Source of the DNA: Rana temporaria
Lineage: Eukaryota; Chordata; Amphibia; Anura; Ranidae
Reading direction: 5' to 3'
DNA: 64,000 bases
Assembly: GCF_905171775.1 (NCBI RefSeq)
Contig: NC_053489.1
Location: forward strand, 248,121,231 to 248,185,230
Below, piece by piece: positions 1 through 10,605 of this stretch. The notes beneath the pieces are model-generated. The model did not search any database. It saw only the letters and a list, made by a program, of their open reading frames with translations, and was not told the origin of the DNA. Every line of letters starts with the position of its first letter. Position 1 is the first letter of the stretch. Both the position numbers and the translations under genes were made by a program.

Positions 1-255
1 GCTATCTGACATCATGGCTGATCAATGTCTGTGTTTTGTGGGAGCAAACCCTTCTTCCTCTCAACTACTTGAGGATCGAGGAGGGGTTTGTACCCACAAA
101 GCACAGACAATAGATAGTCTGTGATGGCAGATAGCACATATTGGCACACTGTGTGTGCATTTTGAAATTTTGGCATATTGTAAAGTATTAAAATTCAAAA
201 TGGTTTTGTGGGCGGGGGATGGGCGGGGGATGGGCGGGGGATGGGCTTCTGTGTT

Positions 256-1977
256 TCAGTCTTTGACACGGCCCATCATGTCAATGATATTTTTGAAATT
301 CTGTTCGATGACTATCATTCTTTGGCGCATGTTGTCCATTTCCGTGCTGCACTCTGAAATGACATTTCGAACATTCTGCTCCATGACGACCATCCTTTCC
401 CGCATATTGTCCATTTCCGTGCTGCACTCCATTACTTGCTGTACAATTATTGAAGCACTTGCACGTGAAAAATGTGCTACACCATCTTCATCCCCTAAAA
501 ACAAACAAATTGGCATTCAAAAAATGTAAAGAGTTTCCGGCCTATCTGCATATCTTTGGCCCTATTAATGTTGGAGTGACACTGACCTGATGGCCTGATA
601 ATTTCCACATCCACAATTTCACAATCTTCTATGACTCCTCCTTCTTCCACCACCTCAGCCTCATCCTCCACGACTCCTCCTTCTTCCACCACCTCCCCCT
701 CATCATCCACAACTCCTCCATCTTCTTCCAGAACTCCTTCTTTATCCATCAATACCCCTTCAAAATCACGCAATTCTGCTTCGTCCAGTTCCGCCTCATC
801 TTCACCGAATTCTAAATCCAAAGTTAAGTCTTCCTCCTCTCTTCCTTCCACATCCTCCTCTCTTCCTTCCACATCCTCCTCTCTTCCTTCCACATCCTCC
901 TCTCTTCCTTCCACAGCCTCCACATGTGGAGGTGTTTGATTTTGTGGGTGTCTGGCCCTCTCTGCCTCCTCCAATTGCTGGCGTCTTCTTTCCCCTATAA
1001 GAAATAATCAAAAACAAAAGGTATACTCATCAGCACACTGATATTGTATATCATAAATCGCACACATTGCATAGACGATACATTTATGATGATTTTTGTT
1101 TGTTTCTTCTTTCAGCAATCCTACATTTTTGGCGTAGTTCTAGGCCAAGCTCTGATCCTGCCCCTTTTTTGCAAAGAAGTGACACACATGGATGTCCCCC
1201 CAAAACATTAATTCTCGTCGACCCTCCAAATAAATATCCTTTGATTTTTGAGACACAGGTGCTTTGCATTTCCAGATGTTAAAACATCAGCTTTCTTTGC
1301 ATTTTGGAGAATGAATCTTGTTTGCCTGTCACATTCACTCAATTAAATTTCTGTGCTTTTGCTATTCAACAATGTTTGCAAACAAAGTTTGGGGCCAGTC
1401 AGCCATGTCCAGGTGTGTTGTTCCTGGACTAACCTCGCATTTCTGCGAAACAATGTCATATTACGCGTGTTACTATTTCACAATATTTGGTAAAGGTTGT
1501 TATTTGACATAAACACAATACAGTATCTACACGTGTTCAAAAGTACAAGCAGGCCAAGGAGGCAGATGTCAAAAACTACATGTCAAAACATTATTGCAGA
1601 CATTCCCCCCCCCCCTTAAATAATATGGACTTACTTTTACGCAGAATTTTGAGGATCTTCTTCATGTGATGTGGCTCCCTCAATTTTAAATCGGACCAAC
1701 GCTTCCGGAGTTGCTCCTTGGACCTGGTGACACCAAACATTCTCCTCATTCTCCTTGCCACCTTGTCCATTTTGTGTGACTTTCTACGGTTCGGTGTTTT
1801 GTAGGGCCCACATTCACCATCATAATCCTTCCTCCTCATGATGTAAACCAACTCCACCATTTCTTCAAACGCCATATTAGTGGCTTTATATCTTTTAGGC
1901 CTGGATCGGGACGGTCCTGCCTCTGTCCCTTCACTTGCGCCATGAGAGCTCCGTGCCCGCTCGTGTGACATCGCCAT
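256..1977 (-). CDS. Harbinger-encoded SANT/Myb-like DNA-binding protein with coiled-coil tail (copy 1, 3 exons)
   Basis: Spliced minus-strand gene: exon 1 1977-1635, exon 2 994-587, exon 3 494-256. Both donors are GT (GTAAGT, GTCAGT), acceptors are TAG, phases match, and the total of 990 bp gives 329 residues plus stop. Exon 1 encodes a basic, Ser/Arg-rich start and then a trihelix/SANT-like domain (about residues 33-110; motifs FEEMVELVYIM, KVARRM, RKRWSDLKLRE). Exon 2 is strongly acidic, with VEGREED repeats and VVEEGG repeats. Exon 3 is a heptad-like coiled coil built of two ECSTEMDNMR-type units ending MMGRVKD. In PIF/Harbinger transposons the Myb/SANT-like partner binds subterminal DNA and helps bring the transposase to the nucleus (family knowledge); the coiled coil probably mediates oligomerisation (inference). 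The start is the first ATG of a conserved MAMSHERAR block shared with copy 2. The frame is intact. Confidence 0.8.
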
Positions 1978-2907
1978 CTTTCCTTCCCACAGAGATTAGG
2001 GGCGTGGAAACGAGGAAATGTCCCGTCATGGGCGTAGATGAGGGCGGGGATTCTTGCATATGCGGAGTGTCGCGAATGCCAACAACGTATTGACGTAGGT
2101 TACGCGGAGAATATTCGCGCGATTCCAGAACCTACACAGTTAACGCCATATTTACATTTTCAATTGATTAGGGGCATGGCAAAGGTGACGAGGGCGGCGT
2201 TTCATACATATGCGGAGTGGATAAAAGGCGCATGACGTGATTACGTAGGTTACGTGTTAATTCATCGAGCGTAACAAACGAGGATTTTGAGAGAGGCAGG
2301 TAAGAAATTTAAACATGGGATCAGCAGCGGGCTATAAAATGGAGAGCCATGGGATGGGGGTTTGGTCTGTTGGTTGCACAGTTTTATTAAGCTATTATGT
2401 CTCTTGGATACCAGAATGTGATTTTCGTACCCAAATGCTTTTGTAGACATCACAAAATATAGATGTCTAAAATGCTGTAACTCATTACCAATTATGTAGG
2501 GTGTATTCAGATCAGGCCAAGTATTGTTCTGTGTTGGTTGGACAGAGGTCATTAGGAAGTGTCTTTCATGTAATCAATGCTGAGGGGCAGGATATCTACA
2601 CATGCAATAGTGCCTTGATGAATGCTGTCATTTGTAATAATTGTGTATGGTTGTAGATTTCTATTATTTCCTGCAATGGAACCAAAGGGGCGGCATGTAT
2701 TAAAAAAATGTTAGCTACAACCAAACAATGGGGCAGAGCTGGCCAGCATTTTGTAAACAAGAGACACTGTGTTTGTATTTCTATATAGGTCCTACTTTTT
2801 TAACAACATATTCTATCAATGTAAATGCTGAGCCTTTTTTAAATCGTGTTTTTGGTTTATTTTTCTTTTTGTAATCTAGACTAAAATTACAACAATAAAA
2901 ATTGTAA
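1978..2907. promoter_or_regulatory. Bidirectional promoter and 5' UTR region between SANT and MADF genes (copy 1)
   Basis: This 930-bp interval separates two divergent start codons. It contains two related boxes, GAGGGCGG followed about 15 bp on by CATATGCGGAGTG (near 2040-2070 and 2189-2220), and a TTACGCGGAGAAT motif near 2099. A TATA-like ATAAAAGG lies at 2221-2228, just after the second box and directed toward the MADF gene. A plus-strand 5' UTR intron is likely: donor GTAAGA at 2300, acceptor ATCTAG ending at 2879. The equivalent boxes and splice sites occur in copy 2, which supports function. Binding by the SANT or MADF proteins is inference. Confidence 0.6.
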
Positions 2908-4157
2908 ATGGATCTACTGCAGACCCAAGACATTATCCAGCACTTGCTGGATAAATATAGAGAAATGCCCATCCTGTGGGATTCAAAGCAGGACCATTAC
3001 CACAACAAGGACATACGAGCGGCAGCACTTGAACAGCTAGCAGCATACATGAGAACATGGGTGCCAGAATGCAGTGCCAACATGGTGAAGGATAAACTTG
3101 CCAACCTCAGGGGCACATATAGGAGAGCGTACAAAGCTCACCAAAAGCAGCTAAGATCTGGAGCAGCAGCAAGACCACCAAAGGAACCCAAGCTATGGTA
3201 TTTCAACCAGATGTCTTTTTTGCGGGATCAACTGGAAGGCAGGCCATCTATGTCAAGTCTGACTCCCAGCCTTCCCTCCACGCTACCTTCCAGCGGGACT
3301 TCCCCAGATCACCACAGCCCTGCAGAGTCGGATGAAGAGGGCCTGGCTGACAGAGAGGCAGATCTGCGCCTCTACGATGATGAGGTATAGTAGTTTCATA
3401 ACTATTTATGGAATAATATTAATTATTGTTTGATTCTTGACTTGATATTGGTTAATAAAATACAAGCTGGGAAGCAAAAATCAAAAGTCGTGGGCAAACA
3501 AATAGGTGTCAGGGATGACAACTGCAGGGGTCAGAGGGTGAGTCTGTTTTCAAGTTTAAATTAGCGGCAAAAAAGAAGATTCAAGCATGAAAATGTGAGT
3601 GATTATATTTATAAATATATTACAACATGTCCCTTTTTTTTACACAGGAAGAAGAGACCAGCCAGGAGGTGGCAGATCCTCTCCTCACTGACAGCCAGGC
3701 CGAAGGGGTCAGTGGCAGCCAGGAGGAGGCCGGGCCCAGTGGCGTTCAGCAGCTCCCCAGGACAACCACCACCAGCCAGGCTCCTCCCCTCCATATTAGG
3801 CCACCAGGCCGAAAGAAGAAATTGGGGCCAGTGGAGGAAGCCAGCCTCCAAATGATTAGGGAGGCGAGTGCCATCATGAGGGCCCCCCTCAACCCCACTG
3901 AGGCCTACAGTGCCTCCCTGGCACACGATCTAAACAAAGGCACGGAGGAGCAGAGGCAACTGGCAAAGGGCGTGATCAACCAGGCCCTTTGGTGGATGGA
4001 GAGGGAGCTGCTGACCCCAGACACTGGGCTATGTGACCCGGCCCGGCTTGCTCAACACCATACTCCTGCTGCCACATCATCCCCACCTGCAAGGGCCCAG
4101 GGAAGACCCGCTGGAAGGCAGCCTGGAAGGAAGGTTGCAAGGAAGAAGAGACGTTGA
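2908..4157 (+). CDS. Harbinger-encoded MADF-domain DNA-binding protein (copy 1, 2 coding exons)
   Basis: Exon 1 2908-3384 and exon 2 3648-4157 join in phase 0 (donor GTATAG, acceptor CACAG) to give 328 residues. Residues about 8-112 form a MADF domain: an N-terminal helix with LLDKYREMPILWD, then YHNKDIRAAALEQL, KDKLANLRGTYRRAYK, and the hallmark KLWYFNQMSFLRD. An acidic/Ser-Pro linker follows, then QEEAGPSG sequence, a basic GRKKKLGPVEEA segment, and a C-terminal helical block (YSASLAHDLNKGTEEQRQL to WWMERELL) that resembles a BESS protein-interaction motif. The extreme C terminus is Arg/Lys-rich (possible nuclear localisation). MADF proteins bind DNA; in some insect PIF elements the second ORF is a MADF protein (family knowledge). 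Here it coexists with a SANT gene. The frame is intact. Confidence 0.82.
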
Positions 4158-5210
4158 TTCCCTGCCTTCCATTTGATCCCCCACAAATGGCATCTTGTTT
4201 GGACTACCACAGCTTGGGTTCCTTTGGTGTTATGTGCTGCTGCTTCAGATTTTAGTTTGTGTGCCTCCTGAGGTTGGCTAGTTTAGCCTTCACCATGTTT
4301 GACAATGCAAGTGTGCATGTATTTTGCTAGCTGTTCAAGTGCTGCCATTCTGTTTTTGTTCCTTTTTAACATTTGCTAAAATAAAAGCCTTTTTGTTTAA
4401 TTTAAAAACGTGCCTATTGTTTGTAATACTGTGGGGATTATTTTAGGCATCAAACATTACAAACAAATAAAATGTTTCATCTAAAAAATTCACTAACTCA
4501 TGTGGGGGGGGGGGGCATTTGGTGTGCCAACATGGTAGACAATTTAAACAACCTTCAAAATAATCCAGTAAAATATACAAACCAAAGCAAAATCCTAACA
4601 ATTTGCTAGTAAAAAATTCAAAATGGTGACATAACTATAAACACATAAAAAAAGTTGCAAAGATAAACATTAAACCAAAAAAAAAAAAAATACATGTGGA
4701 GGACCAAAAAAAATATGATACGTCGGGCCAATAAAAGATTGCTAAAATCTTACTACATCCCAGGCAACAAATGTCACTTTTCAGTATGGAACAACTCAGT
4801 TGAAATAACATGAGCTAAATAACTGATTATTTCTAGCAAGAGAAGAATGAATAAAACGACGGCATCAACTGTTGTTTATTGTGTCGTTTGCTTCAGTGTT
4901 CTATTGCTAGAATTAATCTTTCTATTGACGAATGTGCCATATCCCAAACAAACGTGAGTTTTACCTGAACGAGCGCTCCCGTGGCCTCATTTAGTCTGAG
5001 CATGCGCAGGGTTTTTGTACGTTGGTTTTGTGTACTCACCACCAAACATGTCCGTTCGGACAGGATTTCAGCGGACGGTTTTAAAACGGCCCGGCGGGCA
5101 AATGTACGGTGAAATTCGGTACGCTCGTAACTACACACGACCAAACATGTTTGCTGAAACTGGCCCGTGGACCAGTTTCAGCAGACATGTTTGGTCGTGT
5201 GTACGGGGCC
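4158..5210 (+). other. 3' UTR and right subterminal region of Harbinger copy 1
   Basis: AATAAA at 4380-4385 is a plausible polyadenylation signal for the MADF gene. The rest is A-rich without coding potential and has a G-run at about 4504-4513. A stem-forming pair, TTCTAGCAAGAGAA at 4831-4844 with TTCTATTGCTAGAA at 4899-4912, is conserved in copy 2. Between 5040 and 5210 short inverted motifs (CAAACATGT, AACTGG, CCAGTTTCAGC) surround the terminal repeat and may be transposase or partner binding sites (inference). Confidence 0.55.
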
Positions 5211-5213
5211 TAA

Positions 5214-5574
5214 GTGTCAAGCCCTCCACCTGCAAACAAATGTTCTTACCAGAAAAGGTGGACCCCTGAATAATAACAGAAGGTCAAACACCCTTGTATC
5301 CACAATGGATGATGGTATTCGCCAGCACAGCAGTGGAACCGAAACATCCAGGGCAAGTGTGAAAAAAACAAGGGGACACGTTCTAAGGTGCCACCATTGC
5401 GCTTCACATAAAAATGATAAGCCTGTGTAGAGATCAAAAACACAGGATCCGAAGATCCAGAGATGGCAGCGGGTGACGTCTGAAAGATAGGTCCTCCCCT
5501 CGTACGTGTTACGTCCTACGGGACTTTGTCAGCGAGGGCCTGACTAGCCATGACTAACCACAGTGACTAACCAT
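5214..5574. repeat. Unclassified interspersed repeat fragment flanking Harbinger copy 1
   Basis: No coding potential. On the minus strand it carries a GCTGACAAAGTCCCGTAGG-type motif, with resemblance to the conserved box of frog SINE/LINE tails also seen near 44730-44760 (TGATGAAGCACATCAACACG). Family assignment is not possible from sequence alone. Confidence 0.3.
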
Positions 5575-5630
5575 AGTATCTCACAAAAGTGAATACACCC
5601 CTCACATTTTTGTAAATATTTTTTTTAAAA
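5575..5630. repeat. Tc1 terminal repeat fragment
   Basis: The sequence GTATCTCACAAAAGTGAATA followed by CACCCCTCAC matches the terminal repeat of the Tc1 elements at 8632, 15649 and 46473. Only the outer ~50 bp are recognisable. The following 5630-5900 is AT-rich with no recognised gene. Confidence 0.6.
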
Positions 5631-6052
5631 TGGCATTAAAAACTTTTTTTTTTAGTAGGGCTGTACAAGGCTATAACCTCTCTTAGTTATTTATTGTAGT
5701 CTGTGTCCCTATTGAAAAGTTACCTTCACTTTTTGTCATAGTGACAATATTGTCTCCAGGACTGGAGGTGGAGAGATATCTGCTTAACAGGCCTCAGATG
5801 AAAAAAAAAAGCAAAACCCTGAAACATACTGTAGTAGATACCGTTAGATGGGCACAATTCATGGAATGCTTTGTATTTTGAGAATGAATACAAAGAGTTC
5901 TCTGATTGGTGAGATCATAGGCGTGTGCATGGGGTGTGCTGGGTGTGCCTGGGCACACCATAATCACCCCCTGCAGGTTAGTGTAGCTGTCTCCTGAGAT
6001 CTGCTGTGAAATGCTGCAAGAGAGTGTATAGCACGCTGCCTGTGGAACAGAC

Positions 6053-6412
6053 AGTTTCACATTGAGCAGTCAGTGAGCCTTGTAAGAGTCGCAAAGTGCA
6101 TGAAACTGTCATGTAATGTAACTGCTTGCAGAGACCAGCTGTCAAAACCCTGTGGTGATGTCGGGGGTGGGTGGGACCGAGCAGCTATCAAACACCAGCC
6201 AATGAATGGGCTGCTTAAGGGGGCAGAGCCGCATACACAGAGTGGCCCGCCCAGTCCCTATCCTGTTGGCTGGTGTTTGAGAGCTGTTCGGTTCCTACCC
6301 CCGACATCACTGCTGAATTATGACAGCTGGTCTCTGCAAGCAGTTACATTACATGTCAGTTTCAAGCACTTAGCGGCTCTTACGAGCCTTGCTGACTGCT
6401 CAATGTGAAACT
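6053..6412. repeat. 360-bp palindrome (foldback element)
   Basis: The left arm from 6053 (AGTTTCACATTGAGCAGTCA) is the reverse complement of the right arm ending at 6412 (TGACTGCTCAATGTGAAACT). Pairing continues inward through GTAACTGCTTGCAGAGACCAG and GATGTCGGGGGT to AAACACCAGCCAA against TTGGCTGGTGTTT, leaving a ~50-bp loop around 6210-6260. Arms are about 150 bp with some mismatches. It has the appearance of a foldback or MITE-type element and no coding capacity. Confidence 0.8.
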
Positions 6413-6424
6413 CCCCTCTCCTCT

Positions 6425-7275
6425 ATCAGTGACAATCGTGACACCTGTCAGTGGAAATCAGTGCCCATCAGTGACACCTGTCAGTGGCAATCAGTGCAAC
6501 CTATCAGTGCCACCTATCAGTGTCAATCAGTGCCCATCAGCGCTGCATACCAGTGCCACATGTCAGTGCCCATCAATGGCTATCAGTGCCACCTGTCAGT
6601 GCCACTAGTTAGTGCCAATCAGTGCAACCTGGCAGTGCCAATCAGTGCTGCCAATCAGTGCCAACCAATGTCACTTATCGGTGCCAATCAGTGTCCATCA
6701 GTGCTGCCAATCAGTGCCACCTATCAGTGCCAATCAGTGCCCATTAATGTTGCCTACCAGTGCCACATGTCAGTGCCAATCAGTGCCCATCAAAGGCAAT
6801 CAGTGCCACCTGTCAGTACCAATCAGTACTGCCAATCATGCCAACCAATGGGCATGCAAATCAGTGCCCACCAGTGCTGCCAATCAGTGCTGCCTATCAG
6901 TGCCCACCCGTACTGACAATCAGTGCTGCCAATCAGGGCCAACCAATACCACCTATCAGTGCTAAACAGTGCTACCTATCAGTGCCATTCAATGGCACTT
7001 ATCAGTGCCAATCAGTACCCATCAGTGCTGCCTATCAGTATCACCTATTAGTGCTTCCAGTCAGTGTTACCTATCAGTGCCAATCAGTGTCCATTAGTGC
7101 TGACAATCAGTGTTGCCCATCAGTGCCATCTATCAGTGACAAACAGTGCCCATCAGTGCTGCCTATTAGTGCAGCCTATCAATGCCCATTGGTGCTGCCA
7201 ATCAGTGCCAATTAGGGCCCATCGGTGCTGCCTATCAGTGTCGCCCATCAGTGCTGCCTATCAGCAGCCATGCAC
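6425..7275 (+). repeat. CAGTGCC-type minisatellite (~10-bp unit)
   Basis: About 850 bp consists of degenerate repeats of ATCAGTGCCA / CACCTATCAGTGCC. The phase drifts between units, so long apparent reading frames rich in CQSVPISA are by-products and not genes. It adjoins the palindrome at 6053-6412. Confidence 0.9.
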
Positions 7276-7489
7276 ACTGTCCATGGGGGGCCGGCCTGGT
7301 GGGGCACAACTGAAATCCGTCAATGTTAATTAATGCCTCTTGCCGATCTTTAGTATAATAGATAATTACCACACTACCATTTACAATAAACTACTGGAGG
7401 TAAAATAGAAAAGTGTCAGTAAAAGGCCTGCCACTAAGCACTGTTATGTGTTCCCACACCACAAAAAAAAGTGTAGCGCCTCCTTACTA

Positions 7490-7800
7490 ATCAATAACTT
7501 AACAATGATGGTGGAACCCTTTAATGTGTGGAAATTTCAATAAACTTCAATATTACCACAATACCGGTCTCTGTGATATGTAACTTCACATATAATACAA
7601 AATGAAACTTAACAGGGATGGTGGAAATCCCTCCTATAGATATTTGCCATACAAATTAACTTCAAGTGCAAAAATTCAAGTAATATGTGATTTCACATGT
7701 AATACACATCAAAAGGAGAATAAGACTTGTTTTAAACTTGGCAGGGATGGTGGAAACCCCTCAGATAATTGAAATGCAAATTAACTTCGAGTTCAACAAC
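7490..7800. repeat. Imperfect tandem repeat, three units of ~100-150 bp
   Basis: The motif AAACTTAACAGGGATGGTGG followed by AAATCCCT, CAAATTAACTTC and TTCACATGTAATAC recurs near 7500, 7610 and 7735 with indels. No coding potential; the family is unknown. 7276-7490 holds no recognised feature. Confidence 0.55.
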
Positions 7801-7925
7801 TTTTTAGTTGGAAGGTTCACACCATTATAGCACTTTGGAATGTTTTACATTGTTACACTTAATTCTATATATTTTAGTTACTTTTGTAATGTGAATTTTT
7901 GCACTTGAAGTTCATTTTCCACCAC

Positions 7926-8493
7926 CCTTGATAAGTCCATGTCTTTATGGACCTTGCTTTGTGTACTGGTGCACAGCCATGTTGGAACAGGAAGGGGCCA
8001 TCCCCAAACTGTTCCCCCAAAGTTAGGAGCATGAAATTGTCCAAAATGTCTTGATATGCTGACACCTGAAAAGTTCCCTTCACTGGAACTAAGGGGCTAA
8101 GCCTAATCCCTGAAAAACAAACCCCACACCATAATCCTCCCTCCACCAAATGATTTGGACCAGTGCACAAAGCAAGGTCTATAAAGACATGGACGAGCGA
8201 GTTTGGGATGAAGGAACTTGATTGACCTTCACATTAGAGTGGAGACTGCGAGCCAGGCCTTCTCATCCAACATCAGTGCCTGACCTCACAAATGCGCTTG
8301 TGGAAGAATAGTCAAACATTCCCATAGACACACTCCTAAACCTTGTGGAGCCTTCCCAGAAGAGTTGAAGCTGTTATAGCTGCAAAGGGTGGGCCAACTC
8401 AATATTGAACCCTACGGACTAAGACTTGGATGCCATTAAAGTTCATCTGTGTGTAAAGGCAAGCACCCCAATACTTTTGGTAATATAGTGTAA
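7926..8493. pseudogene. Tc1/mariner-like transposase relic with inverted junction
   Basis: The minus strand of 7926-8158 encodes transposase-like pieces (GGLWCGVCF, FQHGCAPVHKARSIKTW). From about 8160 the sequence switches to the plus strand of the same family (ACCAGTGCACAAAGCAAGG recurs in inverse orientation), continuing to a terminal-repeat-like CCAATACTTTTGGTAATAT near 8472-8491. The coding region is broken and rearranged: two inverted fragments meet head to head. No function remains. Confidence 0.65.
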
Positions 8494-8758
8494 ATATATG
8501 TACAATATCTCACATTGGGGCATAGAGATCAGACAGGGGTTCAAAACTACTGTAGAATGCCATGGGGAGGGCTGTGGGTGGAGTTTAAGAAACCTCTATG
8601 TTATAAATAAACATGAAAAAACTGTTACATACAGTATCTCACAAAAGTGAGTACACCCCTCACAATTTGGCAAAATGTTATTATATCTTTTCATGTGACA
8701 ACACTGAAGAAATTACACTTTGCTACAAACTAAAGTAGTGAGTGTACAGCTTGTATAA

Positions 8759-9155
8759 TGCCGCGTACACACGATCGGACATTCCGACAACAAAACCGTT
8801 TTTTTTCCGACAGAATGTTGGCTCAAACTTGTGTTGCATACACACGGTCACACCAATGTTGTCGGAAATTCGGAACGTCAAGAATGCTGTGACGTACAAC
8901 ACTATGACGAGCCAAGAAAAGTTCAATAGCCAGTGTGGCTCTTCTGCTTGATTCAGAGCATGCTTGGATTTTTGTGCATCGGAATTGGCTACACACGATC
9001 GGAATTTTCGACAAGAATTTTTGTTGTCGGAAAATTTGAGAACCAGCTCTCAAACATTTGTTGTTGGAAATTCCGACAGCAAATGCCCGATGGAGCATAC
9101 ACAGGGTCGGATTTTCCAACAACAAGCTGGAAATTCCAACTGTGTGTATGTGGCA
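8759..9155. mobile_element. Harbinger-type MITE with TAA target duplication (copy A)
   Basis: Ends are TGCCGCGTACACACGATCGG and, at the right, GTGTGTATGTGGCA. TAA flanks both sides (8756-8758 and 9156-9158). The same Tc1 terminal repeat without insertion occurs at 15770-15785 (CTTGTATAACAGTG), giving the empty site. The interior is made of CGGAAATTCCGAC-type repeats. The termini resemble those of the complete Harbinger element (GTACTCACGACC), so mobilisation by its machinery is plausible but unproven. Confidence 0.85.
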
Positions 9156-9399
9156 TAATAGTGTAATTTGCTGTCCCCTTAAAATAACTGAACACACATC
9201 CATTAATGTCTAAACTGCTGGCAAAAAAAGTGAGTGCACCCCTAAGTGAAAATGTCCAAATTGCGCCCAAATAGCAATTTTCCCTCCCTGGTGTCATGTG
9301 ACTTATTGGTGTTACAAGGTCCCAGGTGTGAATGGGGAGAAGATGTGTTAAATTTGGTGTTATCGCTCTCACTCTCTCATACTGGTCACTGAAAGTTCA

Positions 9400-10345
9400 A
9401 CATGGCACCTCATGCCAAAAAACTCTCTGAGGATCTGAAAAAAAAGAATTGTCGCTCAACATAAAGATGGCCTAGGCTATAAGAAGATTGCCAAGACCCT
9501 GAAACTGAGCTGCAGCACGGTGGCCAAGACCATACAACAGTTTAACAGGTCAGGTTCCACTCAGAACAGGCCTCGCCATGGTCAACCAAAGAAGTTGATT
9601 GCACATGCTCAGAGTGCTGCCAGCATTGTTGCAGAGGTTGTAGGGATGGGGAGTCAGCCTGTCAGTGCTCAGACCATACACCACACACTGCATCAAATTG
9701 GTCTTCATGGCTGTCGTCCCAGAAGGAAGCCGCTTCTAAAGATGATGCACAAGAAAGCCTGCAAACTGTTTGCTGAAGACAAGCAGACTAAGGACATGGA
9801 TTACAGGAACCTGTGGTCTGATGAGACCAAGATAAACTTATTTGGTTCAGATTGGGCCAAACGTGTGTGGCGGCAACCAGGGAAGAAGTAAAAGGACAAG
9901 TGTTTACAGTCAAGCATGGTGATGGGAGTGTCATAGTCTGGGGCTGCATGAGTGCTGCCGGCACTGGGGAGCTAAAGTTCATTGAGAGAACCATGAATGC
10001 CAACATGTACTGTGACATACTGAAGCAGAGCATGATCCCCTCGCTTCAGAGACTGGGCTGCAGGGCAGTATTCCAACATAATACTGACCCCAAACACACC
10101 TCCAAGACGACCACTGCCTTGCTAAAGAAGCTGAGGGTAATGGTGATGGACTGGCCAAGCATGTCTACAGACCTAAATCCTACTGAGTATCTGTGGGGCA
10201 TCCTCAAATGAAAGGTGGAGGAGCGCAAGGTCTCTAAAATCCACCAGCTCCGTGATGTCATCATGGAGGAGTGGAAGATGACTCCAGTGGCAACCTGTAA
10301 AGCTCTGGTGAACTCCATGCCCAAGAGGGTTAAGGCAGTGCTGGA
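9400..10345 (+). pseudogene. Tc1 transposase pseudogene (copy A)
   Basis: Reading starts at ATG 9400 and is broken near 9440, where the A-run in the LSEDLKK-coding region shifts the frame. In-frame pieces at 9520-9891 encode the HTH region (AKTIQQFNRSGSTQNRP) and the first catalytic Asp (LWSDETKINLFGS). A further frameshift around 9870-9890 leads to the frame 9852-10211 with AGTGELKFIERTMNANMY, a DPKHTS motif (second Asp) and DLNPTEYLWGILK (Glu). A stop follows where the family usually continues; homologous sequence extends to about 10345. DD34E-type cut-and-paste transposase by family; inactive here. Confidence 0.85.
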
Positions 10346-10420
10346 AAATAATGGTGGCCACACTAAATATTGACACTTTGGGCCCAATTTGGACATTTTC
10401 TCTTAGGGGTGTACTTTTTG

Positions 10421-10605
10421 TCCTGCTAGTCGCATCTTTCCAGCGGTGAAGGAGCGGTGTGTTTAACGCTTCTCCGTTGAAAGCAATGGGAAACCGCGGC
10501 TATACCCCCGGCAATGCGCCTCTGCAGAGGCGCATTGCGGGCGGTATTAACCCTTTTTCGGCCGCTAGCGGGGGTAAAAGTGCACCACTAGCGGCTGAAT
10601 AGGAA
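10421..10605. repeat. GC-rich repeat fragment within duplication
   Basis: TCCTGCTAGTCGCATCTTTC opens a block with the perfect stem GCCTCTGCAGAGGC and CTAGCGGGGGTAAAA near the end. The partner is at 48284-48465. It probably derives from a MITE with terminal similarity around GCTAGCGG; no coding potential. Confidence 0.4.

Larger units (their letters stand above)
1..5210. mobile_element. PIF/Harbinger transposon copy 1, right-hand part (left end outside window)
   Basis: The right terminus at 5191-5210 (TTTGGTCGTGTGTACGGGGC, then C) matches the right end of the complete element at 55604-63937 and is followed by TAA at 5211-5213, the expected 3-bp target site type. The internal order is the same as in the complete element: minus-strand SANT gene, shared promoter, plus-strand MADF gene, A-rich 3' region. 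The window opens inside the hairpin that follows the transposase gene in the complete copy, so any transposase of this copy lies upstream of position 1. Similarity to the other copy runs throughout, but with many substitutions and indels, so the two are not recent duplicates. Confidence 0.85.
8632..10419 (+). mobile_element. Tc1-type transposon, right end truncated (duplication copy A)
   Basis: The left terminal repeat starts at 8632 (CAGTATCTCACAAAAGTGAG) after a TA. The transposase relic lies on the plus strand. The right terminal repeat breaks off after GGGGTGTACTTTTT near 10419, at the same point as in copy B (48283), so the truncation predates the duplication. The terminal repeat is interrupted by a Harbinger-type MITE at 8759-9155. 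Confidence 0.85.

Noticed and set aside
631..939. Ser/Thr/Pro-rich plus-strand frame
   Set aside because: It is antisense to the acidic repeat exon of the SANT gene, which has matching splice sites and a conserved counterpart in copy 2.
6389..7333. Several long overlapping plus-strand reading frames rich in Cys-Gln-Ser-Val-Pro
   Set aside because: They are produced by the CAGTGCC minisatellite, are open in more than one frame and have no domain.
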